Shown here piece by piece: positions 25,335 through 33,900 of a DNA stretch of 64,000 nt. The stretch comes from CADCTM01 sp049671305. GTDB lineage: Bacteria > Cyanobacteriota > Cyanobacteriia > Cyanobacteriales > Coleofasciculaceae. A program made the translations under genes and the position numbers. The notes under the pieces are model-generated. The model was given only the letters and a program-made list of their open reading frames with translations, was not told the origin of the DNA and did no database searches. How positions within the stretch are numbered: the first letter of the stretch is position 1; each line of letters starts with the position of its first letter. Location of the stretch: assembly GCA_049671305.1 (NCBI GenBank), contig JBATUR010000093.1:13309-77308 (forward strand), written 5' to 3'.

Positions 25335-26393
25335 ATGAATAAAATCAAACGGTTTGGTGTGTTGATGCTGCTAGCGTTGGTGGCAATTTTCGGAGTGGCT
25401 TTTTATGGCAGTACACAATTGGCAAATAATAGCTTACGCGCCTTAGCCAAACAACGGGGAATTAGCATTGGTACTGCTGTACAGATGCAACTTCTGCGTA
25501 GTGATCAAAGTTATCAGGATATCTTGGTGCGCCATTTTAGTAAGGTGACGCCAGAGTATGAAATGAAATTTGGTCCTTTGCATCCCGAACGAGATCGCTT
25601 TGATTTTACCGCCGCAGATGGCATTGTCGCCTTTGCCAAGCAACATGATCAAGAGGTACGAGGTCATACCTTGGTTTGGCACGAAAGCCTGCCTAACTGG
25701 CTCACAGAGGGCAAGTGGACGCGGGATGAGTTAATTGCGATTATGCGGCAACATATCAACACAGTTATGGGTCATTATCGGGGACAACTTGCCGTTTGGG
25801 ATGTCGTTAATGAGGCGGTAGCTGAAGATGGTAACTCGCTCAGAAATACGGTTTGGTTGCAGAAAATTGGCAAAGAATATATTGAAATGGCTTTTCGTTT
25901 TGCCCATGAAGTTGACCCCAAAGTACGACTATTTTACAACGATTATGGCGGCGAAGAGTTGGGCAAAAAGTCTGATGCCATTTATGCTTTGGTAAAGGAT
26001 TTGCGGCAACGAAATGTTCCTATTGATGGCGTCGGGTTGCAGATGCACGTTAGTATTAAAAATCCTCCCAACCCCGAAAAAGTTGCAGCAAATATTAAAC
26101 GTCTTAATCAGTTGGGAATGGAAGTACAAGTAACAGAGATGGATGTTAAAATTTCTGACGGTAGTGGCACACTAACTGAACGACTGGCTGCCCAAGCGGA
26201 TGTTTACCGGAATATGATGCAAGTATGTTTGTCTGCCCAAAACTGTAAAGACTTTTCTTTATGGGGAGTAAATGATCGTTATTCTTGGATACCTCGATTT
26301 TTTAATACGCCAGATGCGCCGCTGATTTTTGATGAATCATCTCGTCCTAAACCAGCTTATGAGGCACTTATTGAGGTACTTAAGAAGTCTTAG
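25335..26393 (+). CDS. Membrane-anchored GH10 endo-1,4-beta-xylanase
   Basis: 352 aa glycoside hydrolase family 10. N-terminal signal or anchor (about 7-27, FGVLMLLALVAIFGVAFYG), so secreted or membrane-tethered. Motifs: YEMKFGPLHPERDRFDF, GHTLVWHESLPNWL, the acid/base Glu160 in WDVVNEA, FYNDYGGE, LQMHVSI, and the nucleophile Glu268 in VQVTEMDV. The domain is complete, with no carbohydrate-binding module. It starts 3 bases after the dprA stop with its ribosome site inside the end of dprA, so the two are translationally close. The natural substrate might be a beta-1,4-linked extracellular polysaccharide rather than plant xylan. Confidence 0.93.
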   Translation: MNKIKRFGVLMLLALVAIFGVAFYGSTQLANNSLRALAKQRGISIGTAVQMQLLRSDQSYQDILVRHFSKVTPEYEMKFGPLHPERDRFDFTAADGIVAFAKQHDQEVRGHTLVWHESLPNWLTEGKWTRDELIAIMRQHINTVMGHYRGQLAVWDVVNEAVAEDGNSLRNTVWLQKIGKEYIEMAFRFAHEVDPKVRLFYNDYGGEELGKKSDAIYALVKDLRQRNVPIDGVGLQMHVSIKNPPNPEKVAANIKRLNQLGMEVQVTEMDVKISDGSGTLTERLAAQADVYRNMMQVCLSAQNCKDFSLWGVNDRYSWIPRFFNTPDAPLIFDESSRPKPAYEALIEVLKKS

Positions 26394-26627
26394 TTGTAGT
26401 CTTTGGGTTGTTTAATAGTTAAAATTAAGCATCTAGGTTTTTTGAGTAATGATTGTTGTATGGATAGTAATATGAAACCAAAAATGAAGCGAAAAAATTC
26501 TTGCTCTTTGATTTTGCCGCAAAATTTTTTTGTGAAATATTAAGACGCAATAGAGACATTTGAGTTTATAAGTTGATTGTAGATTATCAAGGCAATTTTA
26601 GACCAGACACCACATTCATATTCGCAA

Positions 26628-27290
26628 GTGAAGCAAGAGAATTTACTGACGTGGTTTCAGTGGCTAACGCTGTGGGTTAAACAAACCTTTGGGCTCCAGA
26701 GCACTGAGCAAAAACTTGTAAAAATCACCGAAAGAATTTATTCTTACGATGAGTCAACCGTATTAGTATCCGTAGAGCGAGAGGCTCCTAGTGCTGTCGC
26801 AACTTGGTATCTTTTTCAACAAAAAAATCCCCGCAACAAACTGTTGATTACTCTGGATAATTTGACAGCAATTCGCTTAGAATTACGGAGAAATCGACAG
26901 CTATCTAGTAGTGATCAGTCCTCACTTGAGCTATCCTTAATTCAATATGATCCAGTTATTAGAACCCATCGCTTAAGCATTCAGTGGCTGATCAGGCTAG
27001 ATAGTTCTCGTACTGTTTTTAGTTTAGTTGGAACTTGGGATGCTGACTTACAAGGTGATAGTTTTGATCCAGATGCTAAAGGTATCACAATTGTTAGGTC
27101 AATTGCTCAAGAAGCTTTAAATTTAATGCCATTATCGGGAATACTTTGGCGCACGCGCATGAATAAGTTTCCTTGGACAGAGAGCGTAGAAAGTTATGCT
27201 TATTCTATAATAGGAGAGCGCCACAAGTGTTATATCAAAAAATTGAATTTAAAAGTACTTAAAGAACTTCAAAATTTTGATAATTCTTAG
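26628..27290 (+). CDS. Hypothetical cyanobacterial protein
   Basis: 220 aa from GTG at 26628. No signal peptide and no full membrane helix; the N-terminus is Trp/Leu-rich and amphipathic (LLTWFQWLTLWVKQTFG). The middle has a regular beta/alpha pattern (STVLVSVEREAPSAVATWYLF, KLLITLDNLTAIRLEL). The ending YSIIGERHKCYIKKLNLK is basic. No catalytic motif is visible. Monocistronic; convergent with the GH1 gene. Not recognised. Confidence 0.55.
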   Translation: MKQENLLTWFQWLTLWVKQTFGLQSTEQKLVKITERIYSYDESTVLVSVEREAPSAVATWYLFQQKNPRNKLLITLDNLTAIRLELRRNRQLSSSDQSSLELSLIQYDPVIRTHRLSIQWLIRLDSSRTVFSLVGTWDADLQGDSFDPDAKGITIVRSIAQEALNLMPLSGILWRTRMNKFPWTESVESYAYSIIGERHKCYIKKLNLKVLKELQNFDNS

Positions 27291-27386
27291 TCCTAGGTTG
27301 TGGTAATGAAGAGAAAATAAAAGATATTTCACCCATAAAAATTGCTCTAAGTTTGAATGCCAATATTGCCAAACTCAAGCTTTTGA

Positions 27387-28757
27387 TTAAACTACTCGAT
27401 TATTACGAATGCACTCTTGATACCATTCAAAGCTAGCCTTGGGAAGGCGTTTTAGTGTCTGATAGTCTATATAAATAATGCCAAAACGTCGCTCATATCC
27501 CCATGCCCATTCAAAGTTATCCATTAAGCTCCAGAGGAAGTATCCTTTAAGGGGATAGCCTTCTTTAACCGCACGTTGCGCTGACTTTAAGTGCTGACGT
27601 AAATACATAATTCGATCAGTATCAATGACTTCACCTTTGGCATTAATTTCATCTTGCGCGGCACAGCCATTTTCGGTTATAAATACTGGTAAATCTGGAC
27701 GTCCAACGGTTTCGCTGATATGACGAATGCCCCAATAAATACATTCTGGTAAAATGCTTAACCAAGGCATATTCATTTTGGGATAACCTTTAGGTAAATC
27801 GAGGAATTCATAGCCCAATTCGTGATCACTTGCTCGCACATAAACGCCCGTATAAAGGTTAAGTCCGATCGCATCTAATGGCTGATGAATTGTTTCTAAA
27901 TCACCCGTTTTTATATCCGGTGCATTGCTACCAAGTTGCTCAAGTAATGCTGGACTATAATTACCTGTAAGGGCAGGAAAAATAATTCCCCCATTCTGTC
28001 CACAAGTATGAAAAGCTAATTTAGCAGCGGCAATCTGAAGAGATGATTCGTGGATGGGAATTGTTGGTATAATGTTATCCACAAGGGCAATAGAACAAGG
28101 TACAGGCGAGGCGGCACGAATTGCTTGACAAGCCATACCATGAGCTAAAAGGGCGTGATGTGAAGTCTGCCAAACGTCTTTGAGAGAAGATACACGTTTG
28201 CCTGGAGCATGAGGCGGATCACGGTCTACAGCATAGCTATGATGGGTAAAGCAGGATATCTCGTTAATCGTCATCCAGTGAGAAATGCGATCGCCTAAGC
28301 GACTAACAACCGCAGTCGCATAATCAGCAAAATCATCAGCAATTTCTCGACTTTCCCAAGAATTATACAAATCTTCTAGAGCTTGTGGCGTGTCCCAGTG
28401 AAATAAAGTTGCATGGGGCGTAATGCCATAATGCTGCAGGCAGTCAACCAGGCGCTTGTAAAAATCAATTCCTTGTTCGTTAACTTCACCACGACCGTCG
28501 GGAATAATTCGCGACCAAGCAATACTAAAACGATAGTGCTTAATACCTAATTTTACCATAAGTTGCACATCTTGTTCATAAAGATGGTAATGGTCACAGG
28601 CTACGGCACCTGTATCACCGTTGAGGACTCTTCCAGTTTGGCTGAATGTATCCCACACACTAGGTTTACGTCCCCCTTCAGACGCCCCTCCTTCTATTTG
28701 ATAGGAGGAAGTTGCTGCACCCCATAAAAAATTATCTGGAAATCGATAGCTATTCAT
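27387..28757 (-). CDS. GH1 beta-glucosidase
   Basis: 456 aa from the ATG at 28757 (MNSYRFPDNFLWGAATSSY); the frame continues upstream to 28805, but that extension is atypical. Complete GH1 barrel: FLWGAATSSYQIEGG, VWDTFSQTGRV, YRFSIAWSRIIPDG, the acid/base Glu in MTINEI, the nucleophile Glu in FITENGC and the aglycone/Trp loop GYFLWSLMDNFEWAWGY. It cleaves terminal beta-glucosides or oligosaccharides; cytoplasmic, as no signal is seen. With the GH10 enzyme 1 kb away it could process xylo- or gluco-oligosaccharides, but the two are on opposite strands. Confidence 0.95.
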   Translation of the reverse strand: MNSYRFPDNFLWGAATSSYQIEGGASEGGRKPSVWDTFSQTGRVLNGDTGAVACDHYHLYEQDVQLMVKLGIKHYRFSIAWSRIIPDGRGEVNEQGIDFYKRLVDCLQHYGITPHATLFHWDTPQALEDLYNSWESREIADDFADYATAVVSRLGDRISHWMTINEISCFTHHSYAVDRDPPHAPGKRVSSLKDVWQTSHHALLAHGMACQAIRAASPVPCSIALVDNIIPTIPIHESSLQIAAAKLAFHTCGQNGGIIFPALTGNYSPALLEQLGSNAPDIKTGDLETIHQPLDAIGLNLYTGVYVRASDHELGYEFLDLPKGYPKMNMPWLSILPECIYWGIRHISETVGRPDLPVFITENGCAAQDEINAKGEVIDTDRIMYLRQHLKSAQRAVKEGYPLKGYFLWSLMDNFEWAWGYERRFGIIYIDYQTLKRLPKASFEWYQECIRNNRVV

Positions 28758-28805
28758 AATTGATTTTTGAGTTAGCCCCTTAAATTTTAGTTTGAGTAAG
28801 GGCAT

Positions 28806-29230
28806 TAGGAACTTTTTTCAGCAATTTTCGTCTGTAACGCATATTACTAGCAATTTCACCTGCTCTTTTCCATATTTTGGAATAAAATAAATTGGTAAAT
28901 GTACCTCAACGAGATTGGTTTTATTGAAAAATAAGCTTGAATTTAATCACTTATAAAGAGTATAATTAAAGGCATTAAAAATAATATCTAATCAGGAATT
29001 AAAATACTAATTAAGGACAATAAAAACTAATAATTGATTAGCTGGGTCAAGACAAACCAGTTTAATCCTAGAGGTAAACGTGCCTTTGTAAGGATTAAGC
29101 TTAAATTAATAAATATTAAACGATTAAAATTTTTTAAGGAATATATGAACTTTTTGCGTCCAAATTGTGACAGAGCTCTAAAATAGAATATATGTTCAAG
29201 ATGTTAATTTAGACTGAATCAAACATTTGT
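28806..29230. other. AT-rich divergent intergenic region
   Basis: About 425 bases between the GH1 gene (leftward) and the sulfatase-superfamily gene (rightward). A hairpin, TTAATCCT (29062-29069) / AGGATTAA (29091-29098) with inner AGG/CCT pairing, is the only structure I see. A promoter-like TAGAAT near 29185, about 45 bases before the ATG, may serve the rightward gene. No coding signal. Confidence 0.45.
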
Positions 29231-30055
29231 ATGCCCAATAACTTCGTATATATCATCATGGATAGCTGTCGTTATGATAGCTATCACGCTGCATCTACAC
29301 CCAATATGGATAAGCTAGGATTAGCTGAACGTCGTTATAGTTATGCATCTTGGACTTCACCTTCTCATTATGCCATATTAATGGGCATGGTTCCCCACAC
29401 CAGTCCACGCGGTGTTTTTGCTTCAGAAGTATACAAACAAGAATTTGCTAAATGGGTTGAGAGATTAGGCATTCCCGACTTATCATTTAAGACATTTGTA
29501 CCACAACTTTCTTTACCAAAGGTACTAAAAGACCAAGGTTACAAAACAATAGGTCGCGTCTCTTTACCAGTTCTCAATCAATTTACCAGTATCAATAAAT
29601 ACTTTGATGACTACAAATTGATGTCAAATCATAATGATTTTGCAACAATGGTAAAAGAACTAGAATTTCCCGATCAAACACCACGGTTTTACTTCTTCAA
29701 TTTGGGTGAAACTCACTATCCTTATATGCTGCAAGGTGAAAATTTGCCTCATATTTCGGGAGTACATGGGGTATTTAAAAAAATGGATGAGTTTATGTTA
29801 GCAAATCAAGAAAAATCAGAAATCTCATTTTTTGAACCAGAAGAAATGCAACGTTTACATCAACAACAGATTAAATGTGTTGAATATGTAGACGGACTGT
29901 TGGGAGATTTATTTAGTAAATGTCCTCCCAACACCCATATCATTGTCACCGCTGATCACGGCGAATTATTTGGCGAAGATGGTTATTTTGGGCATGGTCC
30001 AGTAATGCATGAAAAATGCTTTGAAGTGCCTTTTTTAGAAGGATTATGTCCCTAA
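29231..30055 (+). CDS. Sulfatase/alkaline-phosphatase superfamily protein
   Basis: 274 aa. Metal-binding Asp in the N-terminal YIIMDSCRYDSYHA motif and the C-terminal VTADHGELFGEDGYFGHG block (Asp-His plus His) define the superfamily. At the nucleophile position the sequence reads WTSPSHYAILMG; a canonical sulfatase has C/S-x-P-x-R with a formylglycine residue. Here a Ser/Thr occupies the site and the Arg is missing, so a phospho- or sulfo-transferase or other hydrolase is as likely as a true sulfatase. No signal peptide, so cytoplasmic. It ends 28 bases from the convergent cysC. Its role in the neighbouring lipid/polyketide locus is inferred from position. Confidence 0.75.
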   Translation: MPNNFVYIIMDSCRYDSYHAASTPNMDKLGLAERRYSYASWTSPSHYAILMGMVPHTSPRGVFASEVYKQEFAKWVERLGIPDLSFKTFVPQLSLPKVLKDQGYKTIGRVSLPVLNQFTSINKYFDDYKLMSNHNDFATMVKELEFPDQTPRFYFFNLGETHYPYMLQGENLPHISGVHGVFKKMDEFMLANQEKSEISFFEPEEMQRLHQQQIKCVEYVDGLLGDLFSKCPPNTHIIVTADHGELFGEDGYFGHGPVMHEKCFEVPFLEGLCP

Positions 30056-30083
30056 TTTGTTAGGAATGTTACAACAACTTAGT

Positions 30084-30671
30084 TCAGCTTGCGTTAAGAT
30101 CTAAATAGCCAGATTGTTGAAGTTTGTCTAACACCTTGGCGACGCTTTCATCAAGGCTTTCTAAATCAGTTCGACATTCCACATCGGGATTAAGCGGTGA
30201 CTCATAAGGATCATCAATTCCGGTGAAATTTTTAATTTCCCCCGCCCGTGCCTTTTTGTACAATCCTTTAACATCTCGTTGTTCACAAACTGCCAAAGGA
30301 GCATTAACATATACCTCAACAAAATTGCCAATTCGTTCTTTAACTTCTTGTCGAATTTCCTGATAGGGAGAAATAGCAGAAACCAAAACAAGTACTTGGT
30401 TACGAGTCAAAAGATTTGCCACAAAGCCAACACGACGAATATTTTCATCTCGATCTTCCTTACTAAATCCTAAACCTTTAGTGAGATTTTGGCGGACAAC
30501 ATCACCATCTAAAATCTCAATATTTTTGTAGCCATAAGACTGTAGCCTTTGCTCGACAGCACGGCTAATAGTCGTCTTGCCGGCACCACTTAGACCAGTA
30601 AACCAGATTGTTACACCAGGATGTTGATGCTTCATAAATTTAATCCGACCTTCGGTAAATGTTTCAGACAT
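30084..30671 (-). CDS. cysC: Adenylylsulfate (APS) kinase
   Basis: Phosphorylates APS to PAPS, the sulfo-donor used by sulfotransferases. 195 aa from the ATG at 30671, which has AAGGA at good spacing; the frame is open to a TTG at 30698. Motifs: P-loop GLSGAGKTT, the DGDVVRQNL APS-binding region, FSKEDRDENIRRVGF, the FVEVYVNAPLAVCEQRD strand, GLYKKARAGEIKNFTG and DDPYESP. It is divergent from the 14-kb synthase operon (270-base spacer) rather than in a sulfate-assimilation cluster, which suggests a dedicated PAPS supply for the sulfotransferase nearby. Confidence 0.95.
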   Translation of the reverse strand: MSETFTEGRIKFMKHQHPGVTIWFTGLSGAGKTTISRAVEQRLQSYGYKNIEILDGDVVRQNLTKGLGFSKEDRDENIRRVGFVANLLTRNQVLVLVSAISPYQEIRQEVKERIGNFVEVYVNAPLAVCEQRDVKGLYKKARAGEIKNFTGIDDPYESPLNPDVECRTDLESLDESVAKVLDKLQQSGYLDLNAS

Positions 30672-30941
30672 TAACTCATCCTTACAACAACTGAGCAAAC
30701 AATTATTATGGCAAGAAATTTGCTCACTGCTGCCAAATATAAATTTTTAGGCGCTTCTGCATAGTTATCTTGGCAAAATGGGAAAGATAGATACATAGCC
30801 TCCATTAGACATTGGCAATATCTAGCTTCAAAGCAATATGTTTGATTTTTGCTGCCTCCACTAAAAATTTATAAAATTATCGTTTTGATGCCAAACTAAA
30901 CTTGCACTTATTACCTTAACTAGACTTCTGACCCACATTCA

Positions 30942-33900
30942 ATGGCTATCTACATGAATTCATTCCAATGCTTGTCCCTCAGTCCAATCGAATTGGCTCA
31001 TTCTGGTTTAGCCGTGGCAACCACACGGGCAGGCGGGGTTGGGGTGCTAGATTTGGAATTTTGCCACAATTTGGGAGAAGATAGCTCAGGCGCAATAAAA
31101 AACCTAGAGGCGCTGCTTAAATTAGTTCCCCAAGCGGCAGTTGGGTTACGCTTGCCCGAAGCGCGAATAACCGAAAAAGCACTACTTGCCAAGCTTTCTG
31201 GGCATTCCCATTGGCTGATTTTTTGTAGCTGGCAGCCTTCTACTATAGAATCTGCGATCGCATCTTTACCTCCAAGTACCACTCGCAAAATCTTACTCGA
31301 AGTCACCGACATCAAGCAAATCGCACAAATTCCAGCAGTTGATGGACTAATTGCCAAAGGACATGAAAGCGGCGGTTGGGTAGGCGAAGACTCAGCATTT
31401 GTTTTGACACAAAAACTAATAACAAGACAAACTTTACCCGTCTACGTGCAAGGAGGCATCGGCATTCACACCGTCGCCGCTTGTCGTGCTGCCGGTGCTG
31501 CAGGCGTCGTCTTGGATGATCAATTATGGCTGATGCCAGAGTCACCATTACCCCAAGACTGGCAACGCTATCTGAAAAACCTCAACGGACAAGAAGCAAC
31601 GGTAATTGGGGAAAGACTTCTCGGCAGTTGTCGTGTCTTATCGCGCCCTGGTTTTACAGCAGTTGCCAAATTACAAAAACTAGCGAAAGATCTCGAAATA
31701 AAAGACGATCCTGCCCGATTATTAACCGAAAACCCAACACCAAACCAGGAATGGCAAAGCCTTGCACAACCCTTAATTGGCTGGGAAAATCTTGATTTTG
31801 CTTTCCCGATAGGGCAGGCAGTGGGTTTAGCCGTAGAATTACGCGATCGCTTTTCCACCACAGGCAGACTAATTCAAGCCCTCCTCAAAGCCAGCCAAGA
31901 AAACCTCAAAATCGCTCAAAATTCCCCTTCCCTAGCAGCAGGAAGTCCCCTAGCCCAGTCTCACGGCACAAAATATCCCATAGTCCAGGGACCCATGACC
32001 AGGGTTAGTGATAGTGCCGAATTTGCCAGCGCCGTCGCCAGTGGTGGTGCCTTACCCCTACTTGCCCTGGCATTGATGCGGGGTCAACAAGTTAGAGAAT
32101 TATTAGACAAAACTAAAAAGATCATCGGCAGCAAATCTTGGGGCATCGGCATCCTTGGTTTTGTCCCCCAAACTGTGCGAGATGAACAACTCAAAGAAGT
32201 CCTGGAAGTCAAGCCACCCTTTGCCTTAATAGCCGGCGGACGCCCTGACCAGGCAGCACATCTAGAAAGTCAAGGCATTGCCACTTATCTTCATGTCCCC
32301 GTCCCTAATTTACTAAAAATGTTCCTCGAACAAGGGGCGAAGCGTTTTGTTTTTGAAGGCAGAGAATGCGGTGGTCATGTTGGACCTTTGAGTAGCTTTT
32401 TGTTGTGGGAAAGCATGATTTCTACACTTTTAGAAGTCGTACCAAAGGGAACAGCAGCAGAAATTCATATCCTTTTTGCAGGCGGCATTCACGACGCCCT
32501 CAGTGCGGCAATGGTTAGTGCCATGTCTGCACCTTTAGTGCAGCGTGGGATTAAGGTTGGCGTATTGATGGGTAGTGCTTATTTATTTACTGAAGAAGCC
32601 GTATCTTGCGGGGCAATTGTCAAAGCTTATCAAGAACAAGCCGTTGCCTGCGATCGCACGATAAATTTAGAAACAGGTACAGGTCATGCCAGTCGTTGCG
32701 CTGTAACGCCTTTTGCCCAAGAATTTTATGCAACTCGTAGAGAGTTACTGTTATCTGGGACACCTCCTGACGAGATTAAGAATACTTTAGAAGACTTGAC
32801 ACTAGGGCGATTGCGAATTGCTTCTAAGGGATTAGTGCGTCAAGGTAGCGCTATTAACGCCGTGGGCGAAAGTCAACAAATCCATGATGGGATGTACATG
32901 ATTGGGCAAGTAGCCACCTTACGAAACAACGTGGGAAGCGTTGAGGCGTTGCATGAGGCGGTGTCTGATGGTAGTAGCCAATTGCTCAATCAGTTATTAG
33001 TTGAAGAAGATCAAAATACAACTACACCGTCAGATATCGCCATTATTGGTATTTCGACTTTAGTACCGCAAGCCGATTATCCCGAAACTTTCTGGTCAAA
33101 TATACTCAATAAAGTTGATGCTATTACCGAAATTCCGGCATCTCGTTGGGACTGGCGGCTTTATTTTGACCCAGACCCGAAAGCTCGTGATAAAGTTTAT
33201 TCCAAATGGGGCGGCTTTTTGGATGATGTGGCTTTTGATCCGTTGCGTTTTGGCATTCCGCCCAAGTCATTGAAATCAATTGAACCGTTGCAACTGCTGA
33301 CTTTAGAAGCCGTAAGACGGGCGCTAGCAGATGCGGGGTTAAGTAATGGTAACTTTGATCGTGAGATGACTTCGGTTATTTTAGGTGCTGGTGGTGGACT
33401 TGCTGATTTAGGGCAGCAATATGCAACTCGTTCAGAAATTCCTCGCTTTGTGGAAACGCCGAATGAGACAGCGTGGCAGCGTTTGCCGGAATGGACAGAG
33501 GAATCATTTCCTGGTTTATTACTGAATGTAATTGCCGGCAGAGTGGCAAATCGTTTTGATTTGGGTGGTTCTAATTTTACAGTAGATGCTGCTTGTGCCT
33601 CATCTTTGGCGGCGCTAGATTTGGCAGTGCGAGAATTAGAAAGTGGTCGCAGTAATATAGCGATCGCTGGTGGTGTGGATACGGTGCAAACTCCCTTTGC
33701 TTATTTGTGTTTTAGTAAGACACAAGCTTTATCTCCCCGTGGCAAGTGTCGGACTTTTGACAAAACGGCAGATGGTATTGCTATTAGTGAAGGTATCGCG
33801 ATTGTCGTCTTAAAAAGATTAGCCGATGCCGAACGAGATGGCGATCGCATTTATGGTGTAATTAAATCTGTAGCTAGTTCCAGCGATGGCAAAGCTTTGG

